Shown one piece after another: positions 19,801-26,925 of a stretch of 64,000 nt of DNA (the first letter of the stretch is position 1; every line of letters begins with the position of its first letter). The position numbers and the translations under genes were made by a program. Source of the DNA: Bog-756 sp963824645 (GTDB taxonomy: Bacteria; Actinomycetota; Acidimicrobiia; Acidimicrobiales; RAAP-2); assembly GCA_963824645.1 (NCBI GenBank), contig CAWGQC010000005.1, positions 372,001-436,000 of the forward strand, written 5' to 3'. Under the pieces are notes generated by a model. That model saw only the letters and a program-made list of their open reading frames with translations, did no database searches and was not told the DNA's origin.

Positions 19801-20522
19801 TCGGCGACGTCGAAACGGGTCAGCCGGTCGACCTCGTCACCCCAGAGGTCGATCCGGATCGGATCGTCCGCGGTGGAGGGGAACACGTCAACGATCCCAC
19901 CCCGTACGGCCAGCTCCCCACGGTGTTCCACGATCGACTCGCGCCGATAACCCATGCTCACCAGTTGGGAGACCAGCTCGTCAGTCGACACCCTGTCGCC
20001 CGGGTGCACCTCCACCGGTCGGGCCGCCGTGCGCCAGGGGCCGAGGCGCTGGAGCACCGCCTTGATCGGGGCCACGACGATCTCGGGAGCGGCGGGATCG
20101 CCGGTGCGGCTCGGGCCCGCACTCCGGCCCTCGCCCGTCCCCGCCCCGCCCAGCTCCCACAGCAGCCGGAGGCGGCGACCCATGGTGGCCACATCGGGGC
20201 TCACCCGCTCGAACGGAAGGGTCTCCCAGGCCGGAAATACATGGATCCCCCGCCCGGCGGGGGCTGACGGGCGGTGGCCGTCGGAGGCGGGCTCCTGGGC
20301 CGGGCCATCGGTGAAGGCCTCCAGGTCATGGGCAAGTTGCTCGGCCGTCGCTCCTGTGGGTGTGATCACCAGCACCGGCCGTCGACTACTCAGCCGGACC
20401 AGTCCGGCCAGCACAAAGGCCTGGGCCGGGGTGGCAACGGCCAGGGTGGCGCCGGGCGCGCCAATCACTCGCGTCATAGCCGGCTCGTTGCGAAGCAGAG
20501 GGGGAAGCGAGCGCAGGCTCAC
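16866..20522 (-). CDS. mfd: Transcription-repair coupling factor
   Basis: A DNA translocase that removes RNA polymerase stalled at lesions and recruits UvrA; 1218 residues, normal length. The order is a UvrB-like N-terminal region that lacks helicase function, the RNAP-interaction domain (SPGSYVVHRQHGVARYGG region), SF2 helicase motifs and a TRCF C-terminal domain. The helicase motifs include Walker A (CGDVGFGKTEVA), DEEQ (VVDEEQRFGV), the TASPIPRTL motif and the GRVGRAGQRAYAY motif. One oddity is a Gly/Arg-rich insert near residue 1120 (bases about 17060-17190), between the UvrA-masking C-terminal domain and its last strands. ATG at 20522 is used. It follows pth after 198 bases and precedes the foldase gene. 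Confidence 0.96.
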   Translation of the reverse strand: MSLRSLPPLLRNEPAMTRVIGAPGATLAVATPAQAFVLAGLVRLSSRRPVLVITPTGATAEQLAHDLEAFTDGPAQEPASDGHRPSAPAGRGIHVFPAWETLPFERVSPDVATMGRRLRLLWELGGAGTGEGRSAGPSRTGDPAAPEIVVAPIKAVLQRLGPWRTAARPVEVHPGDRVSTDELVSQLVSMGYRRESIVEHRGELAVRGGIVDVFPSTADDPIRIDLWGDEVDRLTRFDVADQRSIGDLERAQIFGCRELVTDEAMRKQAATLVGTAPWGRHQWDRLADGEQFDGMESWLPWLVESEELVTDLLGDDALVVLVEPRRVRDRAGELLEEEAALADALATTWGLDAGDDAPRLHVPFDRLLAGTGAGLVSLVPSAEGPDIPAIESRGWEPILGDGAKLASQVATLSGDGYAVVLCSSTSGGAERLSGLLAQEGITVPVALAAGSDAVDLTVAGARIVVAAVDRGFVLPRSRIAVLAESDVTGRRRPHRQARARARPVDGFFDDLSPGSYVVHRQHGVARYGGMVTRTMGGATRDYLLLEYRGDDKLYLPTDQIDQLTPYAGGESPTVSRLGGSEWQRARSKARAAVHEIAEELVALYRRRLQVTGHAFGPDTPWQAELESSFPFIETSDQLRAIEEVKADMELSQPMDRLVCGDVGFGKTEVAIRAVFKAVQDGFQGAILVPTTLLASQHFQTFTDRYAPFPVKVEMLSRFLTPAQTRSVLARLADGSVDVVVGTHRMLGGDVRFKKLGLLVVDEEQRFGVGHKESIKALADGVDVLTLTASPIPRTLEMALTGIRDLSMVNTPPAARRPILTHVGEFEEGAASEAIRRELLREGQVFYVHNRVTDIDATAQRVQKMAPEARVAVAHGQMDEGSLEKVVLDFWEGSYDVLVCTTIIESGIDMPTVNTLVVDRADLLGLGQLHQLRGRVGRAGQRAYAYLFHPVDRVLSEQAYERLRTIGDHNELGSGFKIALRDLQIRGAGNLLGRDQSGHIAAIGYDLYVQMVSEAVSELKGESRPRPVELSLDLPDAAHLPGTYVAAEDVRLEAYRRLASVQTEAEITDVRAEWEDRFGPLPAPAQALLDVARLRVECLRLGITDVAVALPRPGMSSGLRTAGSAAGGRAGGGRGASAGGRAVRVSGTGGGGGGPRATVKLSPISLPASAEVRLRRLAPGATYQPDLHRLLLSMALPAEGSEFAPDLVTLLAQLVPADG

Positions 20523-20720
20523 CGGCCCAGGGTACCGGGACCGAGGGCGACGCTCGGCGGTGGGATCAGTGGGTCACCTTCGGCTGTTTTCGTTGATGGT
20601 CGGCCCGTCTTCATCGCCCACTGCCCGTCGTCATCGGCGGTAACGGCTCCATCTGATCCGGACACCCGGGAAGAGCAACGCCGCTGCCGCCGCTGGCAGC
20701 ATCAACCGGGACCGCCGGCA

Positions 20721-21500
20721 TCAACTGGCAGAGTTCACCCTGTTCATGGCCGCCTCGGGCCCCGATGAAACGATCAGTTCGACCGCATCGGCCGCTTCTT
20801 CGATGGCCGCCTCCAGCACAGCCCTTTCGGCTGCTCCGGGCCGTTTGAGCACATAGTCGGCCCCCGATTGACGCCCGGGCGGTTTGCCGATCCCGACCCG
20901 GACGCGCAGATATTGATTGTCGTGCAGGTGGCTGTCGATCGACTTCAGCCCGTTATTGCCGGCCGAGCCTCCGCCCGCTTTGACCTTGACCCGGCCGGAG
21001 GGGAGATCGAGCTCATCATGGACGATGATGAGGCGGGCCCCAATGCCGGCGGAACGGCCCGGGGGGTTCGAGCGCGCCGGGCGTTTGTCAGCGGCCGGTC
21101 GGGTGCTGGCCTCCGCTCCTGACGGAGCGGCGGTTGACGGAGCGGCGGTTGACGGAGTGGCGGTTGACGGAGCGGCGGTGCTCGACGGTCGGGGGGCGCC
21201 GACCGGTTCCGAGGCGCCTGTGGCCGGCACGTCGGACTCGTCCAACTGGTCGATGCCCGCCCGTCTGACCAGTGGAGCCACGGCGCGGCCTGAGTCGTTC
21301 ATGAATGTCTGGGGAACGGCCAGCAGCACCCGTCGCTGACCTATCCGGATCTCGCAGGCGACGGCATGAAGCCCTTTTTCCGGCTTGAGTCGACCCTGGT
21401 AACGCTCGGCCAAGGCGGCGGCCACCTCGGCACCCATATTGTGCCGGGTCCCGACGAAATCGATCCCCGGATTGCCCAATCCGACGACAAGGAAGTCCAC
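20721..21500 (-). CDS. pth: Peptidyl-tRNA hydrolase with a 60-70 residue insert
   Basis: Releases peptides from peptidyl-tRNA dropped by ribosomes. GTG at 21500 has AGAGGA upstream. The core residues are in place: N10, H20 (GTRHN), N68 (TFMNDSG), the catalytic Asp D162 in HDELD, and the KxGGGxAGNNGLKS segment. The family has that Asp near residue 93, so about 69 extra residues lie between 86 and 154. They are Ala/Pro/Ser/Thr-rich and partly built from AAPST repeats (bases 21121-21180). The insert sits in a surface loop before the active-site strand, so activity is probably kept. Neighbours rplY (51 bases upstream) and mfd match the actinobacterial order. Confidence 0.93.
   Translation of the reverse strand: MDFLVVGLGNPGIDFVGTRHNMGAEVAAALAERYQGRLKPEKGLHAVACEIRIGQRRVLLAVPQTFMNDSGRAVAPLVRRAGIDQLDESDVPATGASEPVGAPRPSSTAAPSTATPSTAAPSTAAPSGAEASTRPAADKRPARSNPPGRSAGIGARLIIVHDELDLPSGRVKVKAGGGSAGNNGLKSIDSHLHDNQYLRVRVGIGKPPGRQSGADYVLKRPGAAERAVLEAAIEEAADAVELIVSSGPEAAMNRVNSAS
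21121..21180. repeat. Four 15-base tandem repeats inside pth
   Basis: Four 15-base units (GACGGAGCGGCGGTT, one with a single change and the last with a different final base) sit in frame in the pth insert and encode AAPST-type pentapeptides on the minus strand. Confidence 0.92.
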
Positions 21501-21551
21501 CGGTGTTCCTCTTCGGGGACCCTCAGACGGGCGCCGGTGGCGGAGCAGGAC

Positions 21552-22211
21552 TTAGCCCTCCGAGGACTCGGAGTCGGCCGACTCGGCCGCCACCTCTCCC
21601 GCCGCCTCGGCCGCAGCAGCAGCTGCTTCGGACTCCTCCTCCGCCGTGACCTGCACCCGCGGCGGTTGTCCGGCCACCACAGTGGACTCCACATCCGTCT
21701 CGAGCTCGATACCGGCGGGAAACGAGATGTCCGAAACGTGGAGCGAGCCTCCGATGACCAGGTTTGTGATGTCGATATCAACCGAGGGCGGAATATCCGC
21801 AGGCTTGGCCTTGATGTGAACGGCGAAGAGCTGCTGATCGACGATCCCGTCGCCATGCTGTACCTCGATGGCCTCCCCGACCAGGTTGATGGGGACCTCG
21901 GCGGAGATGACCTCGTCCCGCCGCACGATGAGGAAGTCGATGTGGGTCACCACATTCTTGTAGGGGTGGTGTTGGATGTCTCGGGCCAGAGTCAGGTAGT
22001 TCTTGTCGTCCACCTGGAGCGAGAGCAACGTATTGAGGCCGGCTTCACCGGAAAGGGCGATTTGGAAGTCCCGGGCACCGACGGCGAGGGGCAGGGGATC
22101 GGCCCCATGCCCGTACATCACGCCGGGGATCTTTCCCTCAGCCCGGAGACGACGCGTCGAACTGGATCCTGTATTGCGCCCAGATTCTGCGGCGAGTGTG
22201 ACTTCGGGCAT
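21552..22211 (-). CDS. rplY: 50S ribosomal protein L25/general stress protein Ctc
   Basis: Ribosomal protein bL25 of the long, two-domain Ctc type, which binds 5S rRNA. ATG at 22211 has an excellent GAGGAG 8 bases upstream and gives 219 residues (PEVTLAAESGRNTGSSSTRRLR). The 5S-binding domain holds the RRLRAEGKIPGVMYGHG motif, and the C-terminal TL5-like domain contains VDIDITNLVIGGSLHVSDI. The last 30 residues are an acidic Ala/Glu tail common in actinobacteria. It is followed by pth 51 bases on, and the two are probably co-transcribed. Confidence 0.95.
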   Translation of the reverse strand: MPEVTLAAESGRNTGSSSTRRLRAEGKIPGVMYGHGADPLPLAVGARDFQIALSGEAGLNTLLSLQVDDKNYLTLARDIQHHPYKNVVTHIDFLIVRRDEVISAEVPINLVGEAIEVQHGDGIVDQQLFAVHIKAKPADIPPSVDIDITNLVIGGSLHVSDISFPAGIELETDVESTVVAGQPPRVQVTAEEESEAAAAAAEAAGEVAAESADSESSEG

Positions 22212-22467
22212 GCGAGAACTCCTCAAGAAATACCGACACGAAGGTGGCCTGCGCCGGCCGATCACTCATTTGGCGGCGATCGCGGGCGACCATTGCTGAC
22301 GGCCAGCCATGATAGACGAGCGGTCAGACCAGCGGCCACAGGGGAGGACTTCGTCTCCCAGATGGGGGAATCCGCCTGGTAGTCAGGGCAGTCAGGACTC
22401 CCCGATCCCCCCGGGAATCACTGCGCTCAGCGGCCGCCGATCCGCCCAGGGCGCAGAAGTTCCACCA

Positions 22468-23944
22468 TCACTCTTCCCGCGTGAACAGATTCAGCTCGTG
22501 CCCCACCTGGTCACCAATCGACCATTCAGTACCGGCGACCCCGCCCGATCCGTCGGTTCCGGGAGGTCCGCCCGATGGCACCGAATCGGCGGGCGATTCC
22601 GGTGGATCCCAACGCCACCGACCTGGACCCCCGCCCAGCTGGAATCCCTTATGAGTGCGGAGATAGTGGTGGTGTCCGCAGAGCCGAGCGAGATTGTCGA
22701 GCGATACCGAACCCCCGTCGGCGAAGGACGTTCTCCAGTGGTCGAACTCGAGGCCATGGGCCACATCGCAACCAGGAACCACGCAGGTCTGATCCCTCTC
22801 CAACAGAGCCGACTTCAAAGGGGCGGGGATGGACCGGCCTAAGCTGCAGATCGTTGTCACATCCACGCCGTTCGTGATGACAACTTTGGTGATGGCATCC
22901 CCCATCAGGGAACGAGCCGTTTCGAGCGGGACGGGACCGACTCCGGGAATCTCACAAACCCTCACCTCTGGTCAGAGACCCTCGACGCAAGGCCGTGAGA
23001 TCCACCCGAAGATGGACCAGGGCTCTGGGGTCCGGTGCCCGGTGCCCGGTGGACGCCGTACCGGCGTCGTCATTTCGGTCACCCGGGTGTCCGCTCACCA
23101 CGGCGACCAGAGCGTCAGCGCAGTAGGCGTCACGTGACTCCTGCAGGCCGGATTTCCTCGACCGTTCGAACACGCGATTGGATTCCGAGGACAAAGAGGC
23201 GAGCAAACTGGCACCCGCGTCAGGGGTGAGTCGGGCGTCGAGACGAAAGGCTCCATCTGGATCGGTCCACGTCCGGCAGTAGCGGGACTTTCGGATCGCT
23301 TCGTATGCTTCGGCCGCCCCAGCCGCGGATCGGCCCTGCGCTTTGGCGCGGAGGCACCGCTCCTTCAGTTGGCGGAGCGAGTCGTGCTTGGCGCCCTCGA
23401 GAATCTCACCTTCGCTTTGCGGGTTGACCTTCACCGCCCCGGACACGAGTTTGGCTCGCGCCCGGGACAATTTCCCCTGGCGGTAGGCGTCGTCCACACC
23501 CGGCTGGTTCTCGAAGGCCTGGCCGAGCTTGAGCACGTCCATGGCTTCCCCCACCGACTCCCCTGATACGCCGGCCAGCCAATGGGCCGCACTCCGATGA
23601 CCCTCCTCGATGGGTTTGTTCGACTCCGACACTCGGTTGGCCGCCAGTGTCTTTCCTGCGTTGCAGAGCCTCTCACCGCGGATGAAAAGGTCGACCAATG
23701 ATGCAGCATCAGCGCTGGGATACCGACCGGGCTCGAAGCCGGACACGAAGGAGGCGATGGTGTCGACGGCCCGCTCTACGGCTTTGGCGCTGACGGCGCT
23801 CTTCGATGTCGACGTCGATGAAGCTGTCGATGACGATGACGATGACGATGACGAACGGGAATCCGGCGAAGGACCTTTTCGCTGGCCGACAGGGGACGTC
23901 GACGGGTTGCGAAGGGTGGATTTTCTGCCGGTTGCCGTCGACAT
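22468..23944 (-). pseudogene. DUF222/HNH (13E12-type) protein, split by one frameshift
   Basis: Two abutting frames together make one DUF222 protein with a C-terminal HNH nuclease domain. Codons from 23944 to 22952 give the DUF222 part (about 330 residues), with a polar Ser/Thr-rich start that includes a run of nine Ser. Codons from about 22965 to 22468 give CEIPGVGPVPLETAR and the HNH part: CVVPGC, LEFDHW, LARLCGHHH. The reading frame changes in the C-run at 22959-22961; one base fewer there restores GE-VCEIPG. It is therefore either a pseudogene or a sequencing error in a live gene. Such genes are repeated, mobile-looking elements in mycobacteria (REP13E12). It sits between prs and rplY. 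Confidence 0.82.
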
Positions 23945-23968
23945 GAGCCCATGATTCCAGTGGGATGT

Positions 23969-24016
23969 GACAGCGTCAGGAAGTCAATGGGACAGCGTCA
24001 GGAAGTGTCAGGAAGT
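23969..24016. repeat. Direct repeats upstream of the HNH gene
   Basis: GACAGCGTCAGGAAGT occurs at 23969-23984 and again at 23991-24006, 22 bases apart (two helical turns). The last ten bases are repeated a third time at 24007-24016. They lie 25-72 bases upstream of the HNH start on the minus strand and could be an operator or a remnant of insertion. Confidence 0.75.
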
Positions 24017-24077
24017 ACGGCCAAGAATCCCCAGAGCGACGTTTGAGTCCAGTCGGCTTCGGGTAACAACCACCCGT

Positions 24078-24099
24078 CAAGCTCATTGAGCTTGTTTTC
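24078..24099 (+). terminator. Small hairpin followed by TTTT
   Basis: CAAGCT and AGCTTG form a 6-base stem (24078-24083, 24089-24094) with the loop CATTG, followed by TTTTC on the plus strand. It looks like an intrinsic terminator, but no plus-strand gene precedes it, so the meaning is unclear. Confidence 0.3.
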
Positions 24100-24527
24100 A
24101 GGCCCGTCGAGCAGAGTCCTGCCCTTCTGTTCCAGGTCTGAGGCCCTTCGCCCAGGGGTCCCCCTGCCTTTATGGGGGAGAGGGCCGTCAAGACGGAAGC
24201 GGCAGCGCCCGTCCTCTACAGCCCAACGCAGGGTCCTACGGTGGGTCAGGCGAATAGAAAAGGGCGGCCCCGGAGCGCGGTGGCGGAAACCAAGCTCAAC
24301 GGGGCCGCCGGAATTACATATTACTGGACAGTAATGATCGATAATACGCGGTGCTGGGCGCATATCTACTTGGATACGCGGAAAATCCCATGTCGATCGA
24401 CCATTTTCATTTGAAATTTACGTTTTCCGGCACATATCCGTATCCCGTCGTCTCTGCGGCACCGCTCATATGTGGCCGGGTCGGAGCGGGTGTTGCATTG
24501 ACTGTGCCCTCTCCGCGTGGCGCAGAT

Positions 24528-25499
24528 TCAGGCCAGATTTTCGCCACCGAAGATCTCGGACACCGACGTGTCCTCGAAGACAGCGTCGATGGCATCGGAG
24601 ATCAACTTCGCCACCGAGAGAACTTCCAGCTTGTCGAACCGCCGGTCCTGAGGAATGGGCAGCGTGTCGGTGACCACTACCTTGGTGAGAGCCGAGTTTT
24701 TGAGCCGGTCGACGGCCGGATCGGAGAGGACCGCATGAGTGGCCATGCACCACACCTCGGTGGCACCGCGGTCGGCCAGCAGGTCGGCGGCAGCCACGAT
24801 GGTGCCGGCCGTATCGATCATGTCGTCGATGAGGACGCATTGGCGCCCCTCGACGTCACCGACGACATGCAGCGCTTCGACCTGATCGGTGCGGCCCCGA
24901 AGGCGGCGCTTGTGGACCACGGCCAGATCAGCCGTCAGATGCTGACTGAACCTCTCGGCCACCTTCACCCGGCCGGCATCGGGAGCCACCACCACCAGCG
25001 AATCGCTGCGCTGGGCCCGGAGGTAGGCAACGAGAACAGGAGCGGCCGTCAGGTGATCGAAAGGGACATCGAAGAACCCTTGAATCTGACCGGAATGGAG
25101 ATCGACGCTCACAACCCGATCGGCACCGGCCACCGACAGCATGTCGGCGACCAATTTGGCCGTGATCGGCTCACGTCCGGAGGCCTTGCGGTCCTGTCGT
25201 GAATACCCGTAATAAGGGCACACGGCCGTGATCCTCTTGGCCGAAGCCCGCTTGGCCGCGTCGATCATGATCAGGTGCTCCATCAGCGAGTCGTTCACCG
25301 GTCCGCAATGAGTTTGAATGATGAAGACATCGCTTCCTCTGATCGAGGAGTCGAAGCGACAGTGGATCTCGCCATTGGCGAACTCCCGCAGATTGGCCTC
25401 GCCCAGGTCCACGCCCAATTGACGAGCGACGTCCCGGGCCAGCTCGGGATGCGATCGCCCTGATACCAGCTCGAGGCGTCGCCGGGGGGTGAACTCCAT
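24528..25499 (-). CDS. prs: Ribose-phosphate pyrophosphokinase
   Basis: Makes PRPP from ribose 5-phosphate and ATP for nucleotide, His and Trp synthesis. ATG at 25499 gives 323 residues, a normal length. The ATP-site residues are in FANGEIHCRFD, the flexible catalytic loop is around VVHKRRLRGRTDQVE, and the PRPP-binding loop is CVLIDDMIDTAGT. RQDRKASGREPITAKLVADML matches the allosteric/ATP region; shorter cores are RQDRK and GREPITAKL. A GTG two codons upstream is an alternative start. The glmU stop is 11 bases upstream, so glmU-prs form an operon as in most actinobacteria. Confidence 0.96.
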   Translation of the reverse strand: MEFTPRRRLELVSGRSHPELARDVARQLGVDLGEANLREFANGEIHCRFDSSIRGSDVFIIQTHCGPVNDSLMEHLIMIDAAKRASAKRITAVCPYYGYSRQDRKASGREPITAKLVADMLSVAGADRVVSVDLHSGQIQGFFDVPFDHLTAAPVLVAYLRAQRSDSLVVVAPDAGRVKVAERFSQHLTADLAVVHKRRLRGRTDQVEALHVVGDVEGRQCVLIDDMIDTAGTIVAAADLLADRGATEVWCMATHAVLSDPAVDRLKNSALTKVVVTDTLPIPQDRRFDKLEVLSVAKLISDAIDAVFEDTSVSEIFGGENLA

Positions 25500-25509
25500 G
25501 CCCACGACG

Positions 25510-26748
25510 CTATCTCGTCCCATCGTGGGGGTCGGGGGGGCCTTCGGCAGCCAAGTCAGGTTTGGCCATGCCCTCCGACCACGGCCCCACGGTTCCTCCG
25601 GCGGGGATCTCGGTACCTTCCTCGAGGACCGAGTAGGGGCCGATCCGAGCATGGGCACCGATGACCGAACGACGGCACACCGAGGAGTTGACCACCGCCC
25701 CCTCCCCCACCACGGTGTCGACCAGATGGGCCTGCGGCCCCACCTCGGCGTGAGCGCCGATGCGACAATCGCCCTGCAGGATGACTCCCGGGAGCAGGAC
25801 GACATCGGGCTCGAGCTGGACCTCGACATCGATGTAGGTCCGCTCGGGGTCCCACATGGTGACCCCCCGACGCATCCACCTCTCATTGATCCGATCGCGC
25901 AACTCGGCCTCGGCCACGGCCAGCTGGGCCCGATCGTTGACCCCGGCCACCTCCATGGGATCGGCCACCACCAGGGAATCGACTTTGTGACCGGCCTCGT
26001 AGAGGACACCGACAACGTCGGTCAGGTAGTGCTCTCCTTGAGCATTGGCCGGACTGAGACGGCGCAGCGACGGGGCCAACACGCTGCGTCGGAAGCAGTA
26101 GATCGAGGTGTTGATCTCATGAACGGCGAGTTCCTCGTCGGTGGCATCGGCATGTTCGACCACTCGCGCCACCATGTCGTCACGCCCTCGTACGATCCGC
26201 CCGTAACCGGTGGGATCGTCGATCACGGCGGTGAGAAGAGTGGCGGTGGCATCGGTGGCCCGGTGCTGGTGGACCAGAGCGGCCAGGGTCGGTGGCCGGA
26301 GCAGGGGGGTGTCTCCGGGAAGAACCACCACGTCATCGTCGTCGTCACCTTCGTCGGGTAGGCCGGTCAGAGCCACGGCCATGGCATCGGCCGTCCCTTT
26401 CTGCTCGACCTGTTCCACGAACTCGATGGCCATACCGGCAGGCGCATGCTCCATCAGGGTCTTGGTCACCCATTCAGCCCGGTGGCCGACGACGACCACC
26501 ACTCGGGCCACCGACAGCTCGGCCAGGGCGTCGAGTACGTGGAGGATCATGGGCCGGCCGCACAACCGGTGCAGGGGCTTGGGCCGAGCGGAACGCATCC
26601 GGGTGCCCTCGCCGGCGGCCAGCACCACCGCCGATAGCTGCCTGCCCACTCGCCGGTACACCAGGGTGTCCGACGAACCACCTGGTTGGAGGTCGCCACT
26701 CTCGTCCCACCCTTCGGAGGGAACCTGGGGATAAGTGCGGATCACCAT
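25510..26748 (-). CDS. glmU: GlmU-like UDP-GlcNAc pyrophosphorylase with shortened acetyltransferase domain
   Basis: The N-terminal uridyltransferase domain is intact: LSAVVLAAGEGTRM-x-SARPKxLH (about residues 37-57), QKGTADA and the HEINTSIYCF region. It should make UDP-GlcNAc from GlcNAc-1-P and UTP for peptidoglycan. The C-terminal left-handed beta-helix has only about five hexapeptide turns (VVLLPGVILQGDCRIGAHAEV region to IGPYSVLEEGTEIPAGG). It stops where full GlmU (about 450-480 residues) continues with the catalytic His, the NYDG and the acetyl-CoA site. At 412 residues, acetyltransferase activity is therefore probably absent. The stop is a normal TAG and no downstream frame carries the missing part. 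ATG at 26748 is used; GTGs nearer to the fold exist. Confidence 0.88.
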   Translation of the reverse strand: MVIRTYPQVPSEGWDESGDLQPGGSSDTLVYRRVGRQLSAVVLAAGEGTRMRSARPKPLHRLCGRPMILHVLDALAELSVARVVVVVGHRAEWVTKTLMEHAPAGMAIEFVEQVEQKGTADAMAVALTGLPDEGDDDDDVVVLPGDTPLLRPPTLAALVHQHRATDATATLLTAVIDDPTGYGRIVRGRDDMVARVVEHADATDEELAVHEINTSIYCFRRSVLAPSLRRLSPANAQGEHYLTDVVGVLYEAGHKVDSLVVADPMEVAGVNDRAQLAVAEAELRDRINERWMRRGVTMWDPERTYIDVEVQLEPDVVLLPGVILQGDCRIGAHAEVGPQAHLVDTVVGEGAVVNSSVCRRSVIGAHARIGPYSVLEEGTEIPAGGTVGPWSEGMAKPDLAAEGPPDPHDGTR

Positions 26749-26925
26749 GCAGGGGTGTCCGTCAGGCCCGCTTCCGTCAGGTCTGCCCGCGTCATGCCCG
26801 CCCCGTGTCGGTACCCATCGTTACCCGGCCTAAAGGTCATGGGCCTATTCTTCCCACGTCGGACCCATCAATGCGACCCGACCTAACGGTCACCTGTTCA
26901 GCACAGCCGGCAAACCACCGACCCC

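Larger units (their letters stand above)
23945..24527. other. 583-base non-coding stretch between prs and the HNH gene
   Basis: No gene is supported. The segment 24300-24470 is much richer in A+T than the rest of the window (for example TTACATATTACTGGACAGTA), which suggests foreign or regulatory DNA. It also holds direct repeats at 23969-24016 and a small hairpin at 24078-24094. A minus frame at 23998-24363 has no recognisable product. Confidence 0.5.

Noticed and set aside
2568..20267. Long plus-strand frames opposite the minus-strand genes (for example 2568-4205, 7154-8938, 13222-15219, 17409-18989)
   Set aside because: Each lies antisense to a gene with firm family motifs; the products resemble no family and are shadows of GC-rich codons.
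23998..24363. Open frame on the minus strand between prs and the HNH gene
   Set aside because: No ribosome binding site, no family likeness and a composition unlike the neighbouring genes.
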